NCBI GenBank assembly: GCA_003497625.1
Contig: DNNO01000013.1
Span: forward strand, 1 to 32,257
DNA length: 32,257 nt
From: Flavobacterium sp.
GTDB taxonomy: Bacteria; Bacteroidota; Bacteroidia; Flavobacteriales; Flavobacteriaceae
Reading direction: 5' to 3'
In this document: positions 14,511-22,820 of the stretch, one piece after another
How positions within the stretch are numbered: the first letter of the stretch is position 1
How the letters are laid out: each line of letters starts with the position of its first letter
Program-made: the position numbers and the translations under genes
The notes under the pieces: model-generated
What the model saw: the letters and a program-made list of their open reading frames with translations, nothing else
Told to the model about the DNA's origin: nothing
The model's database searches: none

Positions 14511-14576
14511 TATTAACAATTCGATAACGCATTGGCAACTAATTCATAACAGGCAAGTAACTTTACTATAACACTT
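14511..14576. promoter_or_regulatory. Six 11-bp direct repeats, PhoB/PhoP-type operator
   Basis: The core (T/C)AAC recurs with AAC starting at 14515, 14526, 14537, 14548, 14559 and 14570, six times at exactly 11-bp intervals; five cores read TAAC and one CAAC. This is one DNA turn per repeat, the geometry of OmpR/PhoB-family operators and close to the TTAACA half-site known for Bacillus PhoP. The last core starts 13 bp before the -7 box of the TonB receptor gene. The array lies between the regulator gene and its likely target. Confidence 0.7.
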
Positions 14577-14582
14577 CCGCAG

Positions 14583-14590
14583 TTCCTTTG
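14583..14590 (+). promoter_or_regulatory. Probable -7 box of the TonB-dependent receptor gene
   Basis: TTCCTTTG is one mismatch from TAnnTTTG and lies 20 bp before the ATG. The imperfect box next to the 11-bp repeats fits activator dependence. Confidence 0.5.
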
Positions 14591-14610
14591 CACAAAATTA
14601 ATAACACAAC

Positions 14611-17373
14611 ATGAAACTACGTTTTTTATTATTGTCATTATTCTTTGCAGCTACAATGTTTGCTCAAAATGGAACTGTAACCGGAACTATTTTAGACAAA
14701 GAATTTAACAACGAACCTTTACCTTTTGCTAATATAGTAATTAAAGGTACAAAACAAGGAACTTCTACAGATGAAAATGGTAAATATTCCATTTCTTTAA
14801 AACCAGGAAATTACACTTTAGTAATTGGATATTTAGGATATGAAACCAAAGAAATTCCATTTACAATTAAAGCAAATGAGAAAAAAGTAATTAACCATAC
14901 ACTTGAAGCAAGTGGTGTTCAATTAGCAGATATTGAAATTATTCAAGTGGTTTCTAAAGAAAAAGAAAGTGCTTTATTGCAAGAACAACAAAAAGCAGTT
15001 GAAATTAAACAGAGTATAGGTGCTGAAGAAATTTCAAAGAAAGGAATTAGTGATGTAGCAGCAGCAGTTGCAAAAACTTCGGGAATTTCTAAACAAGAAG
15101 GTTCAAGTGATATTTTTGTTAGAGGTTTAGGAGATAGATATAACTCTACAACCATGAATGGATTGCCATTACCATCTAATAACCCTTCTACAAAAAATAT
15201 GTCTTTAGATGTTTTCTCTACTGATATTGTAGAATATATTGGAATTGACAAAACATTCAACTACAAAAACTACGGAGATTTTGCCGGAGCTAATGTAGAT
15301 ATCGTTTCCAAAACATACAAAGGAAGCGGCATGATTGAAGTAGGAAGTGGTATGAATGTAAATTCAAATGCAATTTCACAAAATAAATTCTACTTACAAG
15401 ATGGACCAAATTTTCACGGATTTAGTAATGAATCAATTCCTAACAACCCTTTAAATGGATACAATTTCACAACAAGTTGGGATAAACAAGCAGCTACACC
15501 TGTTGGAAGTTCATTTTATTTAAGAGGTGGCGATTCTTATTCTGTGGGTTCAAATGGAAAATTAAGTTTCTTTTTAAACGCTTCTTTTGACAACAGTTAT
15601 AATTACAAAGAAGGTGCAAGAAGAGGAAGTGTTAATACACAAGGAATTGCGGTAAAAGACTTATTTAGAAAAGCATACGAATATCAAACAAGTTCAAATG
15701 CTATGGCAAATATTAACTATAAAATTAATAGTAACCATAACATCAAATGGAATACAATGTATATCAACTCTACATCACAAAAACATGAAGAGTTTACAGG
15801 AATAATAGATGCTTTTGACGCTCCTGGAAATGGATATGTATCACGTTCAACTTTCGATAGAACTTCTTTACTTATCAATCAATTATTAGGAAATCATACC
15901 TTAAGTAATCGTATGAATTTTGATTGGGGAATTTCATATAATATGATGACAAATGTAATTCCAGACAGAATGCAAAACACTTTTGTTTCATTAGACCCTA
16001 ACAATCCTAACTCTCCATTAATTGTTTCTGATTTAAATCAATCAGATAATCATAGATTCTTTCAAGAAATGACAGATGATGAAATTGCAGGAAACTTTAC
16101 TTTATCATACAAATTTGGAAAAACAGCAGATGACACATATAAAGGTAAATTTATTGCTGGATATAGCGCTCGTTACAAAGAAATCAATTTTGATGCAACC
16201 CAATTTAATTTTGATATTTTACAGCCAAATGTTAACTTACCAATTATTGACTTAAATAACATTGATGGTTTCTTTAATCAAAACGGAATTGATTTAGGAT
16301 ATTTCGATATTCAGACATTTAGAGGTGGTCTAAGTAATCCAAATGCATTAAATCCACAAAATTATAATGGTCAACAAATAATTTCTGCTGGTTTTGGTGG
16401 AATTGAATATCAGTTTACCCCAAAATTATTTGTAATTGCTGGTTTCCGTTCTGAGTACATTATTCAAGATATCTTCTATAGTACTTCATTAAAAACAGGT
16501 AAAAAACTAACTGACACTATGGAGTATTTACCTTCATTAACAGCAAAATACGAGGTAAATGAAAAACAAAACATTAAACTAGCAGCAAGTAAAACCTATA
16601 CGTTACCTCAATTTAAAGAAAGAGCTCCTTTCTTATTTGAAGAAGTAGGACAAAGTTTCTTTGGAAATGAAAACTTATACAACTCAACCGATTACAACTT
16701 TGATTTAAAATGGGAAATGTTTCCAAAAAATGGTGAAGTAATATCATTTACTGGATTTGGAAAATACATACAAAACCCAATCAATCAAGTTACTGTGGCT
16801 TCTGCAACAAATGATATTTCATGGGTAAATTCAGGAGAAAAAGCTATTGGATTAGGTATTGAAGGTGAATATAGAAAAAACATAATTTCTCGTGAAAATA
16901 ATACTACTGGAGAAAAAACTAACTTAGGTTTTGGTTTAAATGTTTCATACTTATTTACGAATCAAGATTTAGATACTGAAAAAGTAATTAACGAAAATCC
17001 AGGAATAAGTGTTGCGTTTACAAATCAAGATTCAAGATTAACAGGTGCATCAGACCTATTAATTAATACAGATTTAAGTTTTAATAAAGAGTTTAAAAAC
17101 GACAAAACATTAACCGCAACCTTAGCTGGTGGTTATTTTTCTGATAGAATTTATGCTCTTGGAGTTACTGGTAAAGGAGATTTAGTAGATAGTGAAGTAA
17201 TTACTTTAGACTTTATTTTAAAATATAATATCAGTAAAAATATCGGATTTGGATTTAGTGCTAAAAACTTAACCGACCCAACTATAGAAAGAACACAAGA
17301 TATTCAAAATGTGGTTGTTGACTCATACAAAAAAGGAAGAAATTTTAGTATTTCAATGAAATATTCATTCTAA
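14611..17373 (+). CDS. TonB-dependent outer-membrane receptor with carboxypeptidase-like N-terminal domain
   Basis: This 920-residue outer-membrane transporter has a signal peptide (1-18, cut before QNG), then a carboxypeptidase-regulatory-like beta domain (about 20-105), a plug domain (about 120-235, with DIFVRGLGDRYNST) and a 22-strand-type barrel to the C-terminal aromatic (MKYSF). The TonB/ExbB/ExbD system would power uptake of a large or scarce ligand. No SusD-like gene follows, so it is not a classic polysaccharide SusCD pair. The partner downstream is instead a beta-helix surface lipoprotein. Its promoter carries the six-repeat operator next to a PhoB-like regulator, so induction under nutrient limitation is the favoured inference. 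The ligand is unknown. Confidence 0.9.
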   Translation: MKLRFLLLSLFFAATMFAQNGTVTGTILDKEFNNEPLPFANIVIKGTKQGTSTDENGKYSISLKPGNYTLVIGYLGYETKEIPFTIKANEKKVINHTLEASGVQLADIEIIQVVSKEKESALLQEQQKAVEIKQSIGAEEISKKGISDVAAAVAKTSGISKQEGSSDIFVRGLGDRYNSTTMNGLPLPSNNPSTKNMSLDVFSTDIVEYIGIDKTFNYKNYGDFAGANVDIVSKTYKGSGMIEVGSGMNVNSNAISQNKFYLQDGPNFHGFSNESIPNNPLNGYNFTTSWDKQAATPVGSSFYLRGGDSYSVGSNGKLSFFLNASFDNSYNYKEGARRGSVNTQGIAVKDLFRKAYEYQTSSNAMANINYKINSNHNIKWNTMYINSTSQKHEEFTGIIDAFDAPGNGYVSRSTFDRTSLLINQLLGNHTLSNRMNFDWGISYNMMTNVIPDRMQNTFVSLDPNNPNSPLIVSDLNQSDNHRFFQEMTDDEIAGNFTLSYKFGKTADDTYKGKFIAGYSARYKEINFDATQFNFDILQPNVNLPIIDLNNIDGFFNQNGIDLGYFDIQTFRGGLSNPNALNPQNYNGQQIISAGFGGIEYQFTPKLFVIAGFRSEYIIQDIFYSTSLKTGKKLTDTMEYLPSLTAKYEVNEKQNIKLAASKTYTLPQFKERAPFLFEEVGQSFFGNENLYNSTDYNFDLKWEMFPKNGEVISFTGFGKYIQNPINQVTVASATNDISWVNSGEKAIGLGIEGEYRKNIISRENNTTGEKTNLGFGLNVSYLFTNQDLDTEKVINENPGISVAFTNQDSRLTGASDLLINTDLSFNKEFKNDKTLTATLAGGYFSDRIYALGVTGKGDLVDSEVITLDFILKYNISKNIGFGFSAKNLTDPTIERTQDIQNVVVDSYKKGRNFSISMKYSF

Positions 17374-17401
17374 ACAATAAGTTAACACTAAATAAATATT
17401 T

Positions 17402-17434
17402 GGCAGATTTTTTTAAAATCTGCCTTCTTTTTTT
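17402..17434 (+). terminator. Intrinsic terminator of the TonB receptor gene
   Basis: A perfect 10-bp stem (17402-17411 GGCAGATTTT with 17415-17424 AAAATCTGCC) has a 3-nt loop and a tail of almost only T to 17434. Confidence 0.9.
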
Positions 17435-17470
17435 AATAAACTAATAACATTAAGGTAATCAGAAAAAAAC
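17434..17470. promoter_or_regulatory. Four 11-bp direct repeats upstream of the surface lipoprotein gene
   Basis: Cores TAAT (17434), TAAC (17445), TAAT (17456) and AAAC (17467) recur at exact 11-bp intervals. The last AAC begins 13 bp before the -7 box, identical to the phase at the TonB receptor promoter. The site is weaker than 14511-14576 but the matched geometry supports the same regulator. Confidence 0.5.
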
Positions 17471-17480
17471 AAATCAATTA

Positions 17481-17488
17481 TAGATTTG
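17481..17488 (+). promoter_or_regulatory. -7 promoter box of the surface lipoprotein gene
   Basis: TAGATTTG is a perfect TAnnTTTG, 25 bp before the ATG. Confidence 0.7.
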
Positions 17489-17513
17489 TATCAACAAATT
17501 AAATAACACAAAA

Positions 17514-18662
17514 ATGAAAAATTTATTATTATCAGCTTTAGCTATAGCTGTTTTAACTTTCACTTCTTGTTCAAGAGATGAAGATTCTGATGGAAATAAC
17601 AATGCAGTAACTATTAATCCTGCAAATTTTCAAGGTGAATTATTAGACGGACAATCTGCAACTTTAGACCCAACACAAGTTTATAATTTAACTGGTTCTT
17701 TCATTGTAAGAGGTGGAGCAACATTAACTATTCCTGCTGGAACAAGAATTGAAGCTACTGGTGGAACTGCATCATACATTGCAATTGCACAAGACGGATT
17801 ACTTTATGTAAATGGAACTTCTACAAATCCTGTAGTAATGACAAGTGGAAATGCAGTTAAAGCTACTGGAGATTGGGGTGGTTTAGTAATTTGTGGTAGA
17901 GCAAACACCAACAAAGGTGGATCTACTGGTCAAACTGCGACTTCAGAAGTTGGTGATTTAACTTATGGTGGTACTGAAAACACAGATAGTTCTGGAGTTA
18001 TTCGTTATTTAAGAGTAGAATATACTGGAGCGGCTTTTAATGCTACTAAAGAATTTAATGGAGTATCATTATTTGGAGTTGGAAGTGGAACTGTTTTTGA
18101 ATATATTCAAGCTTATAAAAGTGGTGATGATGGAATTGAATTTTTCGGCGGAAATGTAAACGCTAAGTATTTAATTGCTTTACACAGTGAAGATGATGCA
18201 GTAGATTTCGCAGACGGATATTCTGGAACTCTTGAAAATGTTTTCATTAAAGACGTAGCCAAAGCCGGTGTTGAAGGTTCAAACAACGGAGATAATGGGG
18301 CAGCAACTCCAACTACAGATGCAACATTAAAAAACTTTACAATTCTTAAAGGTAGTTTAGCTGGATCAGAACATGGAATGTTCATGAAAGAAGGTTCAGG
18401 AAAATGGAATTGTCAAAATATTTATATTGATGGTTTTACTAAAGGTTTAAAAATCAATGCATCATCTGTAGATCCAAGCTCTAATACAAATGTAGACAAC
18501 GGATTTATTACATTCAATCCTATCTATTTTGGAGCAACAGTAACAACAAATTCTGAATACGCTGGAACAAATACAACTTATTTAACAGTAGGAGCAAATA
18601 CTGGGGCTGGAAATAGCGGAGAAACTCCAAGCTGGACAACTGGTTGGACAACTGGATTCTAA
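17514..18662 (+). CDS. Surface-exposed beta-helix lipoprotein
   Basis: This 382-residue protein starts with a lipoprotein signal ending LTFTS-C19. The residues after the cysteine, SRDEDSD, are acidic and resemble the lipoprotein export signal that sends Bacteroidetes lipoproteins to the outer face of the outer membrane. Residues about 45-330 contain the repeated short strands and stacked Gly/Asn turns of a right-handed parallel beta-helix (for example GGATLTIPAGTRIEATGG, GDWGGLVICG, DDGIEFFGGNVNAKYL). The C-terminus carries a small repeat, SWTTGWTTGF. It is not a T9SS cargo. It follows the TonB receptor, with its own promoter and Pho-like repeats. I infer that it captures or presents the receptor ligand. 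The ligand is unknown, and no catalytic motif is recognised. Confidence 0.8.
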   Translation: MKNLLLSALAIAVLTFTSCSRDEDSDGNNNAVTINPANFQGELLDGQSATLDPTQVYNLTGSFIVRGGATLTIPAGTRIEATGGTASYIAIAQDGLLYVNGTSTNPVVMTSGNAVKATGDWGGLVICGRANTNKGGSTGQTATSEVGDLTYGGTENTDSSGVIRYLRVEYTGAAFNATKEFNGVSLFGVGSGTVFEYIQAYKSGDDGIEFFGGNVNAKYLIALHSEDDAVDFADGYSGTLENVFIKDVAKAGVEGSNNGDNGAATPTTDATLKNFTILKGSLAGSEHGMFMKEGSGKWNCQNIYIDGFTKGLKINASSVDPSSNTNVDNGFITFNPIYFGATVTTNSEYAGTNTTYLTVGANTGAGNSGETPSWTTGWTTGF

Positions 18663-18682
18663 TACAGAACTATAAAAAACTT

Positions 18683-18712
18683 TAAAATCCCTCTTCGTGA
18701 GGGATTTTTTAT
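18683..18712 (+). terminator. Intrinsic terminator of the surface lipoprotein gene
   Basis: The perfect 9-bp stem AAATCCCTC (18685-18693) / GAGGGATTT (18699-18707) has a TTCGT loop and a T tail. Confidence 0.9.
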
Positions 18713-18718
18713 TTGGCA

Positions 18719-18750
18719 TTGTATTTGTAATTAAAAAATAGTTATCTTTA
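18719..18750 (+). promoter_or_regulatory. Probable promoter of the mini sorting-domain gene
   Basis: TTG (18719-18721) is followed after 21 bp by TATCTTTA (18743-18750), one mismatch from TAnnTTTG. The predicted leader is about 14 nt. Confidence 0.45.
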
Positions 18751-18769
18751 CACTCAATATTAGTTTCGC

Positions 18770-19111
18770 ATGAAAAAAAAATACTTTTATACTATTTTTC
18801 TTTTAACGGTTTTGTTTTCTTTCAGCCTTCAGGCGCAAGAGAACAAATCTGCTATTGCAACTAAAACTCAAGAACCTACAATTGAGGGCTTAGCCATTTA
18901 CCCAAATCCCGTAAACTCTGGAAAAATTTACATTACTACCAAATCGTCATTAGACAAAAAGGTAGAAATTTTTAATGTACTTGGAAAAAAAGTACTTGAG
19001 GCGGTTATTACTTCCAAAGAAGTAAATGTAAGTAATCTTTCGGCCGGCGTTTATATCATCAAGATAAAAGAAGGTGATGCTACTGCCACAAGAAAGCTAA
19101 TTATCAACTAG
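18770..19111 (+). CDS. Mini protein: signal peptide plus stand-alone T9SS type A sorting domain
   Basis: This 113-residue protein has a signal peptide (1-22, ending LQA-QEN), a linker of about 17 residues (about 23-39) and then a complete type A C-terminal sorting domain (about 40-113). The domain shows the family landmarks LAIYPNPVNSGKIYI, VEIFNVLGKKV, VNVSNLSAGVYIIKI and final RKLIIN. The sorting domain normally directs a large cargo through the type IX secretion channel and is then cleaved or attached to surface lipopolysaccharide. Here there is no cargo. It has its own promoter, and the reading frame has no internal stops, so it looks like a real small gene and not a fragment. It may serve as a surface peptide, a competitor or regulator of sorting, or a domain reservoir; none of these is shown. 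Confidence 0.8.
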   Translation: MKKKYFYTIFLLTVLFSFSLQAQENKSAIATKTQEPTIEGLAIYPNPVNSGKIYITTKSSLDKKVEIFNVLGKKVLEAVITSKEVNVSNLSAGVYIIKIKEGDATATRKLIIN

Positions 19112-19181
19112 TTATTTCTTTATTTAAAAAAAATTAATTTAAAGTTAACATCTGGTTTTGTCAGAAAAATTTAATTCTTTT

Positions 19182-19189
19182 TAACTTTG
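19182..19189 (+). promoter_or_regulatory. -7 promoter box of the lamin-tail T9SS protein gene
   Basis: TAACTTTG is a perfect TAnnTTTG, 24 bp before the ATG at 19214. It rules out the in-frame TTG at 19187. Two TAAT/TAAC cores (19135, 19146) are in 11-bp phase with it, but the two nearer positions are not conserved. Confidence 0.65.
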
Positions 19190-19213
19190 TACTCAATTTT
19201 AATTCATATACAC

Positions 19214-20959
19214 ATGAAAAAACTTTACTTTCTATCTTTGACACTTTTAATGTCAATATTTACTTTTGGTCAAGCAACTGATTTAATTATATCAGAATAT
19301 GCTGAAGGAACTTCTGGAAACAGTAAGTATGTTGAAATCTTTAATGGAACTGGCGCAGATGTTGACTTAGCGGGTTATAGAATCTGGACAATTGCTAATG
19401 GTGGTACTTGGCCAGAAACAACAATTAATTTAACTGGAATTTTAGCAAACAATGCGACTTTTGTAATTGCTAATAATGCAACAGATGTTCCAGGAGCAAA
19501 CTTATACAATACAAATTGTAATTGGAACGGTGATGATGCTGTAGGATTAGCAAAAGATATTGCTACAGTATGGACACTTATAGACGCTGTCGGAACTGAC
19601 GGTGCAGATCCAGGAACTGGCTGGAATGTAGCTGGCATAACTAATGCTACAGCAAACAACAAACTAGTTAGAAAAGCAACTGTTTGTTCTCCAAATATCA
19701 ATTGGGCAGTAAGTGCTGGTACTGATGCCGCAAGTTCAGAATGGGAAGTGGTAGCATATACAACTGGAGCTGCAGTAAATGGTCATGTAAATTCATGTTC
19801 TACAGACCCAACTTTAAACATTACTGCACCAATAAACGCAACAGTATTTAACCCAAATACTACAAATGTTAATGTTGTTTTATCTGTTAACAATTTCAAT
19901 GTAGCTAATGGTACTGGCGATGGTCATATCCATTACACAATAAATGCGGGAGGTGTTATAATGAAATATGACACTGACCCGATTGCAATTCCTGTTGCAG
20001 CCGGAAACTCATATACTGTATTTGTTGAATTAGTAGACAATTCACACCAACCTATTGTTCCTGCAGTAAATGCTACAGTAACGTTCCAAGTTGCAGCTTT
20101 AAATGTAGTTGCAGACTTAGCGGCCTTAAGAGCTGATGTAATTGCAAATGGAGCTGGGAAATATTACCAAGTCTCTACTTCACCAGTTATTACTTATGCA
20201 AGAACTGCAAGAAACCAAAAATATATTCAAGATGCCACTGCTGGTATCTTAATAGATGACTTAGCTGGAACTATTTCAACTCCAATGGTTGCTGGAGATG
20301 CAATTTCTGGATTAAAAGGACAAGCAGCTTTATTTAGCGGAGTACTACAACTTTTACCTTTTGACAATGCGACTATTGCATCTTCTGGAAATGTTGTTGC
20401 TCCTCAAGTCGTAACCACAACAGATATAACTGGAAACATTGAAGCTTATGAAAGTGAATTAGTTCAAATTAACAACGCTTCATTTACAGTTGCAGATGGA
20501 ATTATTGTTTTCGACACAACTGGACCAGATCCTGGACCAAACTATACGTTAAATGATGGTGCAGATATTATTTTCAGAACACTATTTACAGAAGCCGACT
20601 ATATTGGACAAGTTGTTCCTCAAGGTACTGCTAATAGAGTAGTTTTAGTTGCAGAATTTAACGGAACACCTCAAGTAGTATCTCGTTCATTAGCTGATGT
20701 AACATTATCATCTTCTTCATTCAACGCAATAGATGGTTTAACTATGTATCCAAACCCATTAAAAGGAAATACATTATATTTAACTTCAACTGCAAATGCT
20801 GATATGTCAGTTCAGATTTTTGATATCGTTGGAAAAGAAGTTGTAAAATCAACTGTAATAAACAACTCTGTAAACGTTTCTGGTTTAAACGCTGGGGTTT
20901 ATATTGTAAAAGTTACTGAAGAAGGTAAAACTGCTACAAGAAAATTAGTTATTCAATAA
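19214..20959 (+). CDS. T9SS-secreted protein with lamin-tail domain and sorting domain
   Basis: This 581-residue secreted protein has a signal peptide (1-19, cut before QATD), a lamin-tail domain (about 20-180; opening LIISEYAEGTSGNSKYVEIF), an Ig-like domain (about 200-295; GTGDGHIHYTIN) and an OB-like or DUF5689-like domain (about 297-495; YARTARNQKYIQDATAGILIDD). It ends with a type A T9SS sorting domain (503-581). Lamin-tail and OB-like domains accompany secreted nucleases in this phylum, but no nuclease catalytic domain is present. A binding role for extracellular nucleic acid or polymer is inferred. The last three domains are shared with the next gene, which is a tandem paralogue. It has its own promoter and terminator. 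Confidence 0.85.
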   Translation: MKKLYFLSLTLLMSIFTFGQATDLIISEYAEGTSGNSKYVEIFNGTGADVDLAGYRIWTIANGGTWPETTINLTGILANNATFVIANNATDVPGANLYNTNCNWNGDDAVGLAKDIATVWTLIDAVGTDGADPGTGWNVAGITNATANNKLVRKATVCSPNINWAVSAGTDAASSEWEVVAYTTGAAVNGHVNSCSTDPTLNITAPINATVFNPNTTNVNVVLSVNNFNVANGTGDGHIHYTINAGGVIMKYDTDPIAIPVAAGNSYTVFVELVDNSHQPIVPAVNATVTFQVAALNVVADLAALRADVIANGAGKYYQVSTSPVITYARTARNQKYIQDATAGILIDDLAGTISTPMVAGDAISGLKGQAALFSGVLQLLPFDNATIASSGNVVAPQVVTTTDITGNIEAYESELVQINNASFTVADGIIVFDTTGPDPGPNYTLNDGADIIFRTLFTEADYIGQVVPQGTANRVVLVAEFNGTPQVVSRSLADVTLSSSSFNAIDGLTMYPNPLKGNTLYLTSTANADMSVQIFDIVGKEVVKSTVINNSVNVSGLNAGVYIVKVTEEGKTATRKLVIQ

Positions 20960-20968
20960 TTAGTTTTT
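20726..20968 (+). repeat. Duplicated sorting-domain block, copy 1
   Basis: This ungapped 243-bp block matches 22566-22808 with 17 differences by my count (93 percent). The final 56 bp (20913-20968), which cross the stop codon, are identical. The terminator beyond it is also related. Confidence 0.9.
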
Positions 20969-20980
20969 AATATCATAATT

Positions 20981-21014
20981 AAAAGCGCCAACTAATGTTG
21001 GTGCTTTTTTTATT
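20981..21014 (+). terminator. Intrinsic terminator of the lamin-tail gene
   Basis: AAAAGCGCCAAC (20981-20992) pairs with GTTGGTGCTTTT (20997-21008), with one G-T wobble and a TAAT loop, followed by more T residues. Confidence 0.9.
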
Positions 21015-21056
21015 TAAAAAAACTGAAAATTAAGCAATTAATTAAAAAATACTCTA

Positions 21057-21064
21057 TAAATTTG
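21057..21064 (+). promoter_or_regulatory. -7 promoter box of the second T9SS cargo gene
   Basis: TAAATTTG is a perfect TAnnTTTG, 25 bp before the ATG. No 11-bp TAAC array in phase is seen here. Confidence 0.65.
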
Positions 21065-21089
21065 CCACCCCAATTAAAAATTTTCACAA

Positions 21090-22799
21090 ATGAAAAAACT
21101 TTACACATTACTACTATTATCTATTTCGTTATTAACTTTCTCTCAAGGAAGTGTAAATTTTGACGATGTTGCAAAATGGACTCAAGGAGGTGGAGGAACA
21201 ATTCCGTTTACAACTTTTTCAGACCATAGTTATGTTGATGCCCCTCTTAATTTTACTGCTGTAGGAACTAGCGTTGTAAGAAATACTACTGCTGCACAAG
21301 ATGGCTTCCCTTTAGCAAACGGAACTTACTCTTTTAGATTAAATCAAACAGGAACAACTGCTTTAACGATGACAATTGCATCTGGAGGAGTTGGAAATTT
21401 TTCATTTGCAACAAGAAGATGGGATGCCGCTCCTGCAACTAACTTTACAGTTGAATATTCTACAGATAATGGAACTAACTGGACAACATCTTCTACTATT
21501 GATGCATCAGTTACTACAGATTCAAACTGGAAAACAGTAAGCGGAGTAATTAATAGCACTAACGCAAATATTCAAATCAGAGTACGTTCAAACGGAACTA
21601 CTGAACGTTTAATGATTGATGATTTTTCATGGACTGCACCAACTTCAAATCCTACATTAGTGATATCATCACCAGCTAATGGTACTTTATATAACCCTGC
21701 AACCACAAGCGTAAATATTAATTTCGCTACTTCTAATTTTGTAATTGCAACAGTTGGAAATGGAAATGGACACTTAAATTACACTATTAATGGTGGTGCT
21801 GTACAGTCAAAATTTGACAATACCGCAATTGCATTAACAAGTTTGACACCTGGAACTTACAATTTAGCATTAGAACTAGTAAATGATAGTAATGCATCTC
21901 TTTCTCCGGCTGTTACAGCCACTGTAAGTTTTACAATACAATCATATACAAATGCTGCAAACTTAAACGACGTAAGATTAGATGTATTAAATAATGGTAT
22001 TGGAAAATATTATAACATTACAGGTGAAGCAATAGTTACATATGCAAGAGCAACTAGAAATCAGAAATACATTCAAGATGCAACAGCAGCTATCTTAATT
22101 GATGATTTAGCTGGAGTAATTACAAATCCTTTTGTTATTGGTGATGGAATTACTGGATTAAAAGGTCAAACAACATATTTTAATGGTTTACTTCAAATCG
22201 TACCATTAGAAAACAACACTCCTTCATCAAATGGAAATGTAATAACACCTCAAGTGGTTACAATTAGTACTATTAACGCCAGCATTGAACAATACGAAAG
22301 TGAATTAGTTAGAATCAATAATGTAACTTTTGCTGATGGAAATGGCACAAATACATTTGCTGCAAACACTTCTTATAATATCTCTGATGGTAACACAATA
22401 GAATTTAGAACATTTTTAACTGAAGTTGATTATGTTGTTAACACTAATGTAATCCCTAACGTTACGAGAGATGTTATCGTATTAGTTGCTAAAAATGTAA
22501 CTACTCCAAGAATTGTTGCAAGATCTTTTGTTGATGTTAACACACTTTCAACTAATGATTTTGACGCAATCGACGGTTTAACTATGTATCCAAACCCGTT
22601 AAAAGGAAATACATTATATTTAACTTCAACTGCTAATGCTGAAATGTCAGTTCAAATTTTTGACATCGTTGGTAAAGAAGTTGTAAAATCAAACGTAATG
22701 AATAACACTGTGAACGTTTCTGGTTTAAACGCTGGAGTTTACATTGTAAAAATTACTGAAGAAGGTAAAACTGCTACAAGAAAATTAGTTATTCAATAA
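21090..22799 (+). CDS. T9SS-secreted multidomain protein, paralogue of the lamin-tail protein
   Basis: This 569-residue secreted protein has a signal peptide (1-18, cut near FSQG) and a beta-sandwich (about 20-185, jelly-roll or carbohydrate-binding-like; SFATRRWDAAPATNFTVEYSTDNG). Then come the same Ig-like (about 187-283; GNGNGHLNYTING), OB-like (about 286-488) and type A sorting domain (491-569) as the preceding protein. Only the N-terminal domain differs: lamin-tail in one, beta-sandwich in the other. This suggests duplication followed by domain replacement, with later homogenisation of the 3-prime end. No catalytic motif is recognised. It is probably a surface or released adhesin or ligand-binding protein. 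It has its own promoter and a GAAA-loop terminator. Confidence 0.83.
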   Translation: MKKLYTLLLLSISLLTFSQGSVNFDDVAKWTQGGGGTIPFTTFSDHSYVDAPLNFTAVGTSVVRNTTAAQDGFPLANGTYSFRLNQTGTTALTMTIASGGVGNFSFATRRWDAAPATNFTVEYSTDNGTNWTTSSTIDASVTTDSNWKTVSGVINSTNANIQIRVRSNGTTERLMIDDFSWTAPTSNPTLVISSPANGTLYNPATTSVNINFATSNFVIATVGNGNGHLNYTINGGAVQSKFDNTAIALTSLTPGTYNLALELVNDSNASLSPAVTATVSFTIQSYTNAANLNDVRLDVLNNGIGKYYNITGEAIVTYARATRNQKYIQDATAAILIDDLAGVITNPFVIGDGITGLKGQTTYFNGLLQIVPLENNTPSSNGNVITPQVVTISTINASIEQYESELVRINNVTFADGNGTNTFAANTSYNISDGNTIEFRTFLTEVDYVVNTNVIPNVTRDVIVLVAKNVTTPRIVARSFVDVNTLSTNDFDAIDGLTMYPNPLKGNTLYLTSTANAEMSVQIFDIVGKEVVKSNVMNNTVNVSGLNAGVYIVKITEEGKTATRKLVIQ

Positions 22800-22808
22800 T
22801 TAGTTTTT
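22566..22808 (+). repeat. Duplicated sorting-domain block, copy 2
   Basis: This is the partner of 20726-20968: same length, 17 differences, and identical over 22753-22808 across the stop codon. Confidence 0.9.
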
Positions 22809-22820
22809 GATATCATATTC

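Noticed and set aside
14611-18662. SusC/SusD polysaccharide utilisation pair
   Set aside because: The second protein is a beta-helix lipoprotein, not a helical SusD, and no glycoside hydrolase is nearby.
19214-20959. Secreted nuclease
   Set aside because: Lamin-tail and OB-like domains are present, but no nuclease catalytic domain or motif could be found in the 581 residues.
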